Below are positions 8,655 to 16,947 of a stretch of DNA of 51,444 bases, piece after piece. Location: assembly GCA_007695125.1 (NCBI GenBank), contig REEJ01000184.1:1-51444 (forward strand), written 5' to 3'. Position numbers and translations under genes: made by a program. Under the pieces are notes generated by a model that saw only the letters and a program-made list of their open reading frames with translations, searched no databases and was not told the origin of the DNA. Each line of letters starts with the position of its first letter. The first letter of the stretch is position 1. The DNA is from Trueperaceae bacterium. Lineage in GTDB: Bacteria; Deinococcota; Deinococci; Deinococcales; Trueperaceae.

Positions 8655-9854
8655 TCACCGCCTGATGTCCAGGATGAGGGTCTGACGGAGGTCGTCGAGC
8701 ATCAGTTCGGCCTGCTGGCCGCGCAGGTCGGTCAGCACGATCTCGGTGTTGGGCAGGGTATGGCCGAGCGCCACCACCTGGGGCACCGGGTCGGCGTTGC
8801 TGCGGAACACGCCCACGCTCACGGGCCCGAGCACGCTGCCGGTGAAGCTGTAGCCGTTGTCGCGCAGGTAGCGCGCGAGCCGATTGGTGCCGGCCGCCAA
8901 GGGCGCATCGCCGATCGTTGCCGCGTCGGTCACGGTCGTCTCGATGCCGCGCAACTCGGGGACGTCGCTGAGGATCCCAGGCGCCGTGCGCACGGGCTCG
9001 GCCGCGGTGGGCAGGGGCTCGTCGGGCACGCGCGTCGCGGCTGCAGGCACCTCGACGGGCTCCACCGCGTCGGCCGTACGCGCCTCGCGCAGCAGGCCCG
9101 GCGTGGCGGCGAGCGGCGTGCCGGTCGGCAGCGCCCGCGGGGCGTCGCGCACGGCGGTCGGCGCCGGTGCCAGCGCGCGTGGCGCGGGTGTGGCGACGCG
9201 TGGCGCAGGGGCGGGCGGGCCGTCGGGGATCGCCACGTCGGTCACGACCGGCGCCGCCGGGACGGCGCGATCGGGCGCTGTGGCGACCGCCGGTTCGCTC
9301 GGGCGGACGATGGGCGAGAACGGGTTCACGGTCGCGCGTGCGGCGGCGAGCCTGCGCTCGGCCTCCTCGGCGGCGGTGAGCTCCTCGACCGGTGCATCGG
9401 GCCGCGCGGGCGGCTCCGTGACCAGGAAGGGGAGATCGGCCACGACCACGTCGCGGGTGACGGTGATGGGAGGATCGATGACCACGACGGGCGCACCCGG
9501 CACGACCGGTGCCTCGGGCGCGTCGGCCGGCGGGGCGATCACGGTCGGTTCGGTGTCGACCGGTTCGGCGGGGTCGACCTCGGCGTCGAGCGGTGCTTCG
9601 ACGTCGACGTCTGGTTCGGCCTCGGCTTCGGGATCGACGTCGAGCGGCGCTTCGACGTCCGCCTCGTCGGGCGGTACTGCCTCGGCGTCGGCGGGATCGG
9701 CCGGCGTCGGGGCCGGTGGGACGGTCGCCGTGTCGGGCGTCTCGGGGTCCTCGCCCAGGACGCGGTTCTGGGTGAAGAAGTTGACCCAGAAGAACGCGGC
9801 GGCGGCGAGGAGCAGGAGCGCCAGGAGGATGCGTGCGGTGCGTGAGAGCGTCAT
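8655..9854 (-). CDS. Pilus alignment protein, PilW/PilP-like, with a long acidic Pro/Ala-rich linker
   Basis: A 399-residue inner-membrane anchored protein. One N-terminal transmembrane helix (about 8-27) is followed by a roughly 270-residue low-complexity region rich in Pro, Ala, Asp, Glu and Val. A small globular C-terminal domain starts around RLARYLRDNGYSFTGSVLG and ends LILDIRR. Its place between pilO and pilQ matches Thermus pilW or proteobacterial pilP, which connect the inner-membrane PilMNO platform to the secretin. The linker is long enough to span the periplasm. Its start and stop abut pilO and pilQ. I rely mainly on position and topology; the C-terminal domain resembles PilP only weakly. 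Confidence 0.65.
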   Translation of the reverse strand: MTLSRTARILLALLLLAAAAFFWVNFFTQNRVLGEDPETPDTATVPPAPTPADPADAEAVPPDEADVEAPLDVDPEAEAEPDVDVEAPLDAEVDPAEPVDTEPTVIAPPADAPEAPVVPGAPVVVIDPPITVTRDVVVADLPFLVTEPPARPDAPVEELTAAEEAERRLAAARATVNPFSPIVRPSEPAVATAPDRAVPAAPVVTDVAIPDGPPAPAPRVATPAPRALAPAPTAVRDAPRALPTGTPLAATPGLLREARTADAVEPVEVPAAATRVPDEPLPTAAEPVRTAPGILSDVPELRGIETTVTDAATIGDAPLAAGTNRLARYLRDNGYSFTGSVLGPVSVGVFRSNADPVPQVVALGHTLPNTEIVLTDLRGQQAELMLDDLRQTLILDIRR

Positions 9855-9856
9855 GG

Positions 9857-10432
9857 TCAGCGCTCCCCCGGGTCGGTGCCCGTGAAGACGTAGATGGTGA
9901 AACCGACCGAGCTGTTGAGCACCGGATCGACCTGGTCGTCGGCGACGGACAAGCCGACGGTGTTGAGCTTGGTGAAGCGCTGCAGGTCCTCGAGCGTGTC
10001 GATGAAACCCATCGTCTGCACGAAGGTGCCCTCGGTGGCGATCGTGAAGCCGATGGCGCGCACGTCCTGGACGTTCGTCTGGGCGGTGCTCTGACCGAAG
10101 CTGTTGATCAGCGTCCCCGCCTGGTCGCTCGTGAGGCGCAGCGAATCGATCAACGCCGCCACTTGCGATTCGGTGGGCAGTTGCGACAGGAACACGCGGC
10201 GCTCTTCCTCGAGCAGCGCGACGGCCAGGCGCAGGTCGGGCAGGTTGCGGCGGGCGTCCTCGCCGCGCCGGATCTCGGTCTCGAGCCGCACGATCTCGGA
10301 CTCGAGCTCGGCGACGCGGTCCTGGGACGGCTGGTACATGTAGAAGTACCAGAGCACTCCTGCAACGAGGGTCAGCACGACCACGATGATGGCGATGTCG
10401 CGCTGGCGGAGGTTACGCAGGTTGAAGTTCAT
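9857..10432 (-). CDS. pilO: Type IV pilus inner-membrane protein PilO
   Basis: A 191-residue bitopic protein: short cytoplasmic tail, membrane helix (about 14-33, AIIVVVLTLVAGVLWYFY), a coiled coil rich in Glu/Arg heptads (about 38-80), then a ferredoxin-like periplasmic domain. This is the standard PilO architecture; PilO pairs with PilN. ATG 10432 overlaps the pilN stop by one base (TGATG) and has a G-rich ribosome site just upstream. GTG one codon earlier is possible. Confidence 0.88.
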   Translation of the reverse strand: MNFNLRNLRQRDIAIIVVVLTLVAGVLWYFYMYQPSQDRVAELESEIVRLETEIRRGEDARRNLPDLRLAVALLEEERRVFLSQLPTESQVAALIDSLRLTSDQAGTLINSFGQSTAQTNVQDVRAIGFTIATEGTFVQTMGFIDTLEDLQRFTKLNTVGLSVADDQVDPVLNSSVGFTIYVFTGTDPGER

Positions 10433-11043
10433 CACTGCCCCCCACCGGTGAAGCCGCCGACGGTCAGGTTGTAGGTGAACAAGTCGCTGTCACCGTCGCG
10501 GCTGGCGTTCTGGAACAGGACGCCGAAGTCCGACGCCTGCTCGAGCGCTCGCACGAAGCGTGCGAGGGTCTCCGGGCCGTCGACCGTGCCCGAGATCGAC
10601 ATCTCGGTGACGATCGGCGCGCCCTCGAAGCGTTCGGGACTGCTGGTGGGTGGGTAGACCGAGCGCATGTTCACCGAGCGGAAGTCGATCGCAGGCGTCT
10701 CGGCGTCGAGGGGGGGCGGCAGCAACTCGAGCAGGTTGGCGATCTCGGCGGTCCACACCACGCGGCCGCGGCGGACCTCCTCGGCGATCGAGATCAGCTG
10801 CCGCAGCGCCTGCTGGCGCTGTTGCAGGTCGCGCTGCTCGGCCAGGAACGGCTGCAGCAGCGCGAGCTGGTCCTCGCGGACCTGCACGTCGCGCTCGAGG
10901 TTCGTGATCGTCTGGTTGGTCAGGACCTGGATCCCGACGATCACGCCGCCGACGAGCAGCGGGAACGCGACCGCGAGCACCCGCCAGTAGCCGGGCTCGC
11001 GAACGCGCTTCAGCGCTTTCGGCAGGAGGTTGATGTTAATCAA
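10432..11043 (-). CDS. pilN: Type IV pilus inner-membrane protein PilN
   Basis: The 203-residue product begins MININLLPKALK, the conserved PilN N-terminus that docks into PilM, followed by a membrane helix (about 22-42), a coiled coil (45-90) and a periplasmic domain. The start codon is TTG at 11043; it restores the conserved INLLP motif and overlaps the pilM stop by eight bases. A rarer start codon plus overlap suggests translation coupled to PilM, consistent with fixed stoichiometry. Confidence 0.9.
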   Translation of the reverse strand: MININLLPKALKRVREPGYWRVLAVAFPLLVGGVIVGIQVLTNQTITNLERDVQVREDQLALLQPFLAEQRDLQQRQQALRQLISIAEEVRRGRVVWTAEIANLLELLPPPLDAETPAIDFRSVNMRSVYPPTSSPERFEGAPIVTEMSISGTVDGPETLARFVRALEQASDFGVLFQNASRDGDSDLFTYNLTVGGFTGGGQ

Positions 11044-12223
11044 GCGCCGTCACCCCCCGGAGCGCGAGCCCGAGCGGGACGGCGAAGGCGCCGCCCATCT
11101 GTTGCAGGTACGCGCTGTCGAAGCGATTCGGGTCGACCGTGACGGTCAACCAGGGGTCGCCGAGCTCGACGCGGACGCCGAGCGTGTCGCCGATGGCCTC
11201 CGGCAGGCCGCGCAGGTTCGCGCCCCCGCCGGTGACGAGCATCCGGTTGATGGTCGCGTCGCCGGTCTGGACGCGGAAGAACTCGAGCGAGCGACGGATC
11301 TCGGTGGTCAGCTCGATCAGCACCGGGCGCAGCGCCTCGTAGACGCGGCTGGGGCTGTACTGCTCGCGCTTCGCGTCGAAGTTCAGGAGCTCTTCCTCGT
11401 CCTCCGACGGGATGGTCGCGGTGCCGTACTGGATCTTGACCTCTTCGGCGCTGTCGAAGTCGAGGCCGAAGCTGCGCTGGACGGCGGCGGTGAAGTCGTC
11501 GCCGGAGACGCCGATGTTGCGGTTCATCAACACGCGCTCGCCGCGCACGAGCGTGATCGTGGTGTTGCTCGCGGCGATCTCGAGCACCACGCCGATCTCG
11601 CTGGCCTCGGTGTAGCCCGAGCCGGAGAGCGTCGTCTTGGTGAGGTGCTCGCCGAGCAGCGCGCCCTTGAGCGAGCGCAGCAGCGCGAACGGCTTGATGT
11701 CGACCACGATCGCCTCGAGCCCCGCCTCGCGCAGCATCTCGACCTGCTGGGTCAGCAGATCGAGTCGGGCGGCGGCGATGATGACCTCGAGCTGTCCTCC
11801 GGGCTCGATGTCGTCGGGGTTGTCGAGGACGAAGAAGTCGAGCTCGACCTCGTCGATCGGGAAGGGGATGTAGCGCTCCGCCTCCCACTTGATCGCTTCC
11901 TCGAGCTCCTTGACGGTCATCTTCGGGACCATGATGTTGCGGGTGATCGCCTGGCGGTTGCTGACCGCGGTGATCACGTGACGTTTACGTATGCCGGCCT
12001 CGTCCAGGAGGGCCTTGACCTCCACGGCGAGCCCGGGGATGTCGACGACCATGTCTTCCTGGACCAACCCCGGCGGCATCGGCCGCATCGCCAGGGCGGC
12101 GAGGCTGGGCGGGTTCCCGGGACGGAGTTCCACGACCTTGAGCGCGGATGTACCGATCTCGAGCCCGACAGCGTCTACCCTGGGTCTGAAGAAGCGCGAG
12201 AAACGATCGCGCGATGAGGCCAT
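11036..12223 (-). CDS. pilM: Type IV pilus actin-like ATPase PilM
   Basis: A 395-residue cytoplasmic actin-fold protein that binds the PilN tail and links the pilus platform to the motor. Characteristic segments are VDAVGLEIGTSALKVVEL (phosphate-1 loop), VPKMTVKELEEAIKWEAERY, YIPFPIDEVELDF and LVTGGGANLRGLPEAI. ATG 12223 is well supported: a strong GGGAGGAG lies six bases upstream. It is the first gene of the pilM-N-O-W/P-Q operon, with a candidate promoter at 12251-12256. Confidence 0.94.
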   Translation of the reverse strand: MASSRDRFSRFFRPRVDAVGLEIGTSALKVVELRPGNPPSLAALAMRPMPPGLVQEDMVVDIPGLAVEVKALLDEAGIRKRHVITAVSNRQAITRNIMVPKMTVKELEEAIKWEAERYIPFPIDEVELDFFVLDNPDDIEPGGQLEVIIAAARLDLLTQQVEMLREAGLEAIVVDIKPFALLRSLKGALLGEHLTKTTLSGSGYTEASEIGVVLEIAASNTTITLVRGERVLMNRNIGVSGDDFTAAVQRSFGLDFDSAEEVKIQYGTATIPSEDEEELLNFDAKREQYSPSRVYEALRPVLIELTTEIRRSLEFFRVQTGDATINRMLVTGGGANLRGLPEAIGDTLGVRVELGDPWLTVTVDPNRFDSAYLQQMGGAFAVPLGLALRGVTALD

Positions 12224-12250
12224 AGTGACTCCTCCCTGAGGACCTGCACG

Positions 12251-12256
12251 ACTGTA
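12251..12256 (-). promoter_or_regulatory. Candidate extended -10 element of the pil operon
   Basis: TGGTACAGT on the minus strand is an extended -10 (TGG then TACAGT) about 28 bases before the pilM ATG, leaving a 5' leader of roughly 20 bases that holds the GGGAGGAG ribosome site. The 10-mer GGTACAGTCG recurs at the toxin promoter at 17590. The rest of 12257-12494 shows no gene. Confidence 0.45.
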
Positions 12257-12494
12257 CCACCGGGGGATGCGCCCGACGGGTGAATATTTCGCACTGAGGC
12301 CCGTACCCGTCGGCACTCCCGACGTTGGGTCGCGCCCAGGAGGCCCGCGTGAAGCCTACCGCGGCCGGTCGAGTTTCGAACCTGATGCATGAGAATGCCG
12401 TGAGGAACGGGTGTGACGGGGTTCGGGCGACGCTGAGCGCCGCGCTGCGCGGGTCGGTGCGGATCTGGCCGGGCGGCTCGAGCTTACCGAAACG

Positions 12495-14264
12495 TCAGTC
12501 CCCGCCGGCACGCGCCAGGTCGTTGAAGCGCACGTGGGCGTTGTGGAACTGCAGGTCGACGTGCCCGACCGGGCCGTTGCGCTGCTTGCCGATGATGACC
12601 TCGGCGATGCCCTGCTTCTCGGAGTGCGGGTCGTAGTACTCGTCGCGGTAGATGAACATCACCAGGTCGGCGTCCTGCTCGATCGCGCCCGAGTTGTGCG
12701 ACACCAGACCGTCGGCCAACCACGAGGCCGGCCCCGGCACCGTCAGGTCGTACACGGGAGCCTCGCCGGCGCTCTCGATGGCGGTGATCGTGTCCCAGCC
12801 CAGGTCGCCGGAGACTCCACTGGAGCGAACGTGCCGCGGGACGAGCGAGGCGGTAGCGACGCGCTGGCCCGGCGCGATGTCCCCGAGACGGCACCAGCCC
12901 TCGCTGGTGAACCAGCGGTGCTTCGCCGTCGCGCGCACGCGCCGGCCGGACGCCGTCACCATGTCGAACACCGGCCGCACCCCGACCTCCCACACCAGGT
13001 CGCTCTGCGCGCTCACGATCCGTTGCCGCTCGTCCATCGCCAGCACGCGCGGCGTCGTGCCCACGAGCTCGCGGATCGGCACCCGGCTGCCGTCGGCCAG
13101 CAGCACCGGGGTGTCGCCCACCACGCACTCGCGCAGGTCCGAGAGCATCGGCCGCTTGTTCGGCCGCGCCTCGACCGCGCGCGACAGCTGCGACAGCACC
13201 AGCACCGGCACGTCCAACTCGCGGGCCAGCGCCTTCAGGCCCCGGCTGATGGTGCTGATCTCCTGCTGGCGGTTCTCGCTCATGCTGCGTTGGCTGCCCG
13301 ACATCAGCTGCAGGTAGTCGATCACGATCAGGCCCAGGTCGTGCTCGGCCATCAGCCGGCGCGCGCGCGAGCGCAGCTCCATCACCGTCAGGTCGGCGTT
13401 GTCGTCGATGAACACCGCCGCCTCTGACATCTTCCCGGCCGTGTCGGCCAGGCGCTGGAAGTCGCGCTCGGAGAGCTGCCCTGAGCGCACCCGGCTCATG
13501 TCGACGCGCGCCTCGGAGCACAGCATGCGGGTGACGAGTTGCACGCCCGACATCTCGAGCGAGAAGATGCCGACGGCCTTCTTCTCGCGCAGCGCGGCGT
13601 TGAGCGCGATGGTGAGCGCGAAGGCGGTCTTGCCCATCGAGGGGCGCGCGGCGAGCACGTTGAGCGACGAGCGCTGCAGGCCGGCGGTCAGCCCGTCGAG
13701 CTCCTTGAAGCCCATGCGCAGCCCCGACACCGGGTCGGGGTTGGCGAACAGCTCGTTGATGTGCTGGAAGGTCTCGGTCACCAGCTGCGGCATGCCCTCG
13801 AAGAACGAGCGGCGCTTGCTGGTGGCGAGCTCGAAGATCGCCGACTCGGCCTCGTCGAGCACCTGCTCGAGCGGGGCGGCCTGCTCGTAGGCGCGCTGCA
13901 TGATCTGGCCGCTGGCGCCGATCAGGTCGCGCAGCACCGACTTCTCGGTCACGATCTTGGCGTACGACTCGGCGTACGCGGCGGTGGGCACGGCGTCGGC
14001 GAGGCCGATCAGGTACGGCACCGAGCCGACGCCCTCGAGCTCGCCGGTCTGGCGCAGCTCCTCGGTGAGCGTGACCAGGTCCATGGGCTCGCCGCGCCGG
14101 TAGAGCCGGTCCATGGCGCGGAAGATCTTGCGGTGCCCCTCCTTGTAGAAGTGGTCCGCGAGGATCGTGCCCTCGAGCGACGAGAACACGTCGTTGTCGA
14201 GCAGGACGCTGCCGAGGACGCTCTTCTCGGCGTCGAGGTTGGCGGGCGGGGTACGGCTCTCCAC
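12495..14264 (-). CDS. dnaB: Replicative DNA helicase DnaB containing a mini-intein
   Basis: The ring helicase unwinds DNA ahead of the replisome. The precursor is 589 residues: N-terminal DnaB domain (about 5-150, starting with ANLDAEKSVLGSVLLD), linker, and RecA-like domain from about 180. Walker A is ARPSMGKT (206-213), Walker B is LIVIDYLQLM, and the DnaB arginine-finger region RPMLSDLRE precedes SGAIEQDADLVMF. Between Glu379 and the Ser of SGAIEQ sits a 145-residue intein; removing it leaves 444 residues, the normal DnaB length. GTG 14264 is the start; a -10-like TAGCCT ends seven bases before it, suggesting leaderless transcription. Continuous open frames upstream are non-coding shadows of the divergent gene. 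Confidence 0.95.
   Translation of the reverse strand: MESRTPPANLDAEKSVLGSVLLDNDVFSSLEGTILADHFYKEGHRKIFRAMDRLYRRGEPMDLVTLTEELRQTGELEGVGSVPYLIGLADAVPTAAYAESYAKIVTEKSVLRDLIGASGQIMQRAYEQAAPLEQVLDEAESAIFELATSKRRSFFEGMPQLVTETFQHINELFANPDPVSGLRMGFKELDGLTAGLQRSSLNVLAARPSMGKTAFALTIALNAALREKKAVGIFSLEMSGVQLVTRMLCSEARVDMSRVRSGQLSERDFQRLADTAGKMSEAAVFIDDNADLTVMELRSRARRLMAEHDLGLIVIDYLQLMSGSQRSMSENRQQEISTISRGLKALARELDVPVLVLSQLSRAVEARPNKRPMLSDLRECVVGDTPVLLADGSRVPIRELVGTTPRVLAMDERQRIVSAQSDLVWEVGVRPVFDMVTASGRRVRATAKHRWFTSEGWCRLGDIAPGQRVATASLVPRHVRSSGVSGDLGWDTITAIESAGEAPVYDLTVPGPASWLADGLVSHNSGAIEQDADLVMFIYRDEYYDPHSEKQGIAEVIIGKQRNGPVGHVDLQFHNAHVRFNDLARAGGD
12693..13127 (-). other. Mini-intein inside DnaB (145 residues, no endonuclease)
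   Basis: Protein-splicing element at residues 380-524 of the precursor. Block A starts at the catalytic Cys1 with CVVGDTPVLLADGSRVPIRE. Block B is VRATAKHRWFTSEGW with the TxxH motif. Blocks F/G are APVYDLTVPG then LADGLVSHN, ending in the penultimate His and terminal Asn, and the +1 extein residue is Ser. There is room for only the Hint splicing domain; no LAGLIDADG or HNH motif is present. The usual His of block F appears replaced (GPASW). Insertion is in the highly conserved SDLRE/SGAIEQD segment next to the ATPase site. Confidence 0.92.
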
Positions 14265-14271
14265 GTGCGTC

Positions 14272-14277
14272 AGGCTA
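14272..14277 (-). promoter_or_regulatory. Candidate -10 element for leaderless dnaB
   Basis: TAGCCT on the minus strand ends seven bases before the dnaB GTG, the spacing expected when transcription begins at the start codon. There is no ribosome site upstream of the GTG. No clear -35. Confidence 0.45.
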
Positions 14278-14365
14278 CACCGTGGCGCCCGTCGAGGGCG
14301 GCGGCCGGCGGCCGCATCCGGGGGTGCGCGCCCGGCCGAGCGACGCCGTTCGCGGCGCGAGGTCG

Positions 14366-14371
14366 TACGAT
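14366..14371 (+). promoter_or_regulatory. Candidate -10 element for the leaderless PlsY-AAR gene
   Basis: TACGAT ends seven bases before ATG 14379, again lacking a ribosome site. With the dnaB element about 90 bases away it makes a compact divergent promoter region. Confidence 0.45.
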
Positions 14372-14378
14372 GTGCCGT

Positions 14379-16076
14379 ATGGATCCAGTGGTCGCTTCCG
14401 TCATCGCGCTCGGCGTCGCATACGTCTTGGGCGGCGCGCCGCTCGGCGGCCTGTTGGTCCGCCGCGCCACCGGCCTTCACCCGCGCCAGCTGAACCCGCA
14501 CCTGCTCGGTGTGGAGAACGTGTTGCGGGTGGCGGGCCCGCAGGTCGCGGTCGCGAGTTTCGTGCTCGACCTGCTCAAGGGCCTGATCGTGGTGGCGCTG
14601 TTCCAGGGCAACCCCTGGGCCGCGCTCGGCGTGTACGCCGGCCACCTGCACCCCTTGCCCTGGCTGCGCTGGTTCGACGCCCCGCGCGGGCGCGGCAACG
14701 GCGTGCTGCTCGGCCTGCTGGCGGGCCTCGCCGTGACGGGCATGGCCGCCTGGTGGCTGCTGGCGCTGCCGATCTGGGTGTACGCGGGCCTGCTCACGCT
14801 GACGCGCTTCGTGTCGCTGGCGACCGCCGCGGGTCTGGTGGCGCTGCCGCTCGCGTTGCTGGTCGTGGGTGCGCCGGCCGGCACGGTCATCGCCACGGCG
14901 TTCCTGGCCATGGTCGGCATGTGGCGTCAGAAGGCCGCGCTCGGCCGCGTGCTCGACGGCACCGAGGTGCGCCTCGGCCAGCCGCCGGCGGTCCTCGGCC
15001 TGCGCCCCGACGTGGTGCTGGCGGCGTTCATGGTCCACCCGATCACGCTCGACGACCTGTGGCAGCCCCTCTCGCAGCGCCTGACCGGGCGCCTGGTGGC
15101 GAAGGGCTGGCTGCCCGAGCGCTGGTTGCGCCGCGCGCTGCTGCTCATGCGCCCGATGGTCCAGGCCGAGATCTCCGGCATCCGTCTGAGCGACGGCCGC
15201 GAGCTGCGGGTGCTGCTCATCACCGGCGCCATGCTCCCTGACCAGATCCGGGCGTTCCCCGACGTCGCGGAACGCATGGCGATCCAAGGCGCGCGCATGG
15301 CGCGCGAGTTCGGTGCCGAGGCGTTCGGGCTCGGAGCGTTCTGGTCCACCGTGGGCGAGAAGGGGCAGCGCGTGCAAGACGCCGTGCCCGAGATCGCGGT
15401 CACCAACGGCGGCGCGTACACCGCGGCGACGGTCAAGGCGGCCGTGCCGGGGCTGCTCGAGCGCTTCGCCGCCTCCGGCGGCACCCTGTCGCAGGCGTGC
15501 GCCGCGGTGGTCGGCGCCAACGGCGTCGTCGCGTTCGGCGTGGCGCGCTCGATCGCCGGCGACATCGGCAAGCTGATCCTGGTGGGTCGCGACCCCGAGC
15601 GCCTGACGCGCAGCGCCGCCACCTTGCAGCGCAAGCACCCGGAGCTCGAGATCGTCGTCTCGACCGACGTCGCGGACTGCGCCGAGGCCGACCTGGTGTT
15701 CACCGCCACCTCCGACCCGAACCCGGTGCTCTTCGCCGAGCACGTCAAGCCGGGCGCTTGGGTGTTCGACATCGGCCGCCCGGCCGACGTCGACGACTCG
15801 GTCCGCGAAGTCCCCGGCGTCCAGGTGGTCCCGGGTGGCGTCGTGCGCCCGCCCGGCAGCATGAGCACCGTGATCGACCTCCACTTCGGCACCGCCAAGG
15901 TGCCGGCCTGCATGGCCGAGACGATGATCATGACCGCCAACCGCGCCTTCGATCGGCGCTCGCTGGGCGCCGTGACGCGCTCGGCCGACATCGCCTACTA
16001 CTTGGAGGCAGGCGCCGAGCTCGGCTTCGAGATCGTGACCGAGGACGACGGCGAACGCGCCGCCGTCCCGGCCTAA
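14379..16076 (+). CDS. PlsY-like membrane domain fused to an acyl-ACP-reductase-like (AAR) dehydrogenase
   Basis: A 565-residue two-part protein. Residues 1-200 are polytopic and resemble PlsY, the acyl-phosphate:glycerol-3-phosphate acyltransferase (ENVLRVAG, LDLLKGLIVVAL, AGHLHPLPWL), but all three PlsY motifs are altered: GSIP is GGAP, GSGNxGATN is HLLGVEN, and the GGKG loop is RGRGNG. Residues 215-560 match cyanobacterial long-chain acyl-ACP reductase: FMVHPITLDDLW, GLGAFWSTVGEKG, an NAD(P) loop VGANGVVAFGVARSIAG (about 378-394), LILVGRDPERL, and ACMAETM with Cys511 where AAR has its acyl-accepting Cys. Expected chemistry would be reduction of acyl-ACP/CoA or a related acyl group to aldehyde. 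No aldehyde deformylating oxygenase is nearby. Function of the fusion is inferred; the PlsY half may be inactive. Confidence 0.8.
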   Translation: MDPVVASVIALGVAYVLGGAPLGGLLVRRATGLHPRQLNPHLLGVENVLRVAGPQVAVASFVLDLLKGLIVVALFQGNPWAALGVYAGHLHPLPWLRWFDAPRGRGNGVLLGLLAGLAVTGMAAWWLLALPIWVYAGLLTLTRFVSLATAAGLVALPLALLVVGAPAGTVIATAFLAMVGMWRQKAALGRVLDGTEVRLGQPPAVLGLRPDVVLAAFMVHPITLDDLWQPLSQRLTGRLVAKGWLPERWLRRALLLMRPMVQAEISGIRLSDGRELRVLLITGAMLPDQIRAFPDVAERMAIQGARMAREFGAEAFGLGAFWSTVGEKGQRVQDAVPEIAVTNGGAYTAATVKAAVPGLLERFAASGGTLSQACAAVVGANGVVAFGVARSIAGDIGKLILVGRDPERLTRSAATLQRKHPELEIVVSTDVADCAEADLVFTATSDPNPVLFAEHVKPGAWVFDIGRPADVDDSVREVPGVQVVPGGVVRPPGSMSTVIDLHFGTAKVPACMAETMIMTANRAFDRRSLGAVTRSADIAYYLEAGAELGFEIVTEDDGERAAVPA

Positions 16077-16080
16077 GCCC

Positions 16081-16947
16081 GTGGCGCGCGCCTACCGGCT
16101 GCCCGGTCGGGCGGCCGAGGCCGAGGGCGCGCTCGGCGCGGCACTGTGGGACGCCAGTTGCGAGGCCCTGCTCGAGGACGGTGACGACCTCGTCGCCGTC
16201 TTCGCTGAGGTGGTGCCCGGCGGCGCGCCCGGTGACGAGCTCACTGGCGAGCGAGATGACGCGCCGGCTGCGCTACCCGCCGTCCCGCCCGGCGGCCGCT
16301 GGGAGGCCGTTGACGAGCGCGACCACGTGGCCGCCTACTTCGCGGGCCTCGACGCCGTGACGGTCGGCCGCGTGGTGGTGGCGCCCACGCATCGCCAGGC
16401 GCTGCTCCAGGCGGGGCAGACGGTGCTGTGGCTCGACCCCGGCATGGCCTTCGGTACCGGCCACCACGAGACAACGCGGCTGGCCCTCGCCGCCCTCGCC
16501 GACCCCGACCTCGACCTGCGCGGCAAGCGCGTGCTCGACGTCGGCTCGGGCTCGGGCCTGCTGGCCATCGCGGCCGACCGGCTCGGCGCAGCCGACGCCC
16601 TGGGGGTCGACGTCGACCCGATCACCCTGCCGATCGCCCGCGCCAACGCCGACCTGAACCGCTCGCGCGCGCGCTTCGAGGTCACGGACTTCGCGCTCGC
16701 GCCGCCGGCACCGGGCGGCGTCGACGTGCTGGTGGCGAACCTCTTCGCCGAGCTGCACGAGGCGTTCATGGACGCCTACGCCCGCGCCCTTGCGCCGGGT
16801 GGTCGCGCCTTCCTGACCGGCATCCTGGCGGGCAAGGAGGACGCCGTCGAGGCGGCGCTGCCATCCTCGCTGCGGCTCGTGCGCCGCGAGCGCGAGGGCG
16901 AGTGGTGGTTGCTCGCCGTCGAGCGCGTTGCGGAGAGCGGCGCCTGA
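16081..16947 (+). CDS. prmA: Ribosomal protein L11 methyltransferase
   Basis: SAM-dependent methyltransferase that trimethylates L11. The 288-residue protein contains the PrmA signature LDPGMAFGTGHHETTRLAL (about 118-136), the SAM-binding VLDVGSGSGLLAIAADRLGA, and VLVANLFAELHEAF where the family has the NPP-like substrate motif (here NLF). The N-terminal substrate-binding domain is present but diverged. GTG 16081 lies five bases after the upstream stop; the 3' end overlaps the next start (TGATG). Confidence 0.9.
   Translation: MARAYRLPGRAAEAEGALGAALWDASCEALLEDGDDLVAVFAEVVPGGAPGDELTGERDDAPAALPAVPPGGRWEAVDERDHVAAYFAGLDAVTVGRVVVAPTHRQALLQAGQTVLWLDPGMAFGTGHHETTRLALAALADPDLDLRGKRVLDVGSGSGLLAIAADRLGAADALGVDVDPITLPIARANADLNRSRARFEVTDFALAPPAPGGVDVLVANLFAELHEAFMDAYARALAPGGRAFLTGILAGKEDAVEAALPSSLRLVRREREGEWWLLAVERVAESGA

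Noticed and set aside
12360-12400. tRNA-like TTTCGAA near 12370
   Set aside because: The flanking bases do not form a T-stem and no acceptor stem or anticodon arm is present.
14265-15884. In-frame extension of dnaB upstream to 15884
   Set aside because: It is antisense to the PlsY-AAR gene and lacks motifs; DnaB homology begins at GTG 14264.
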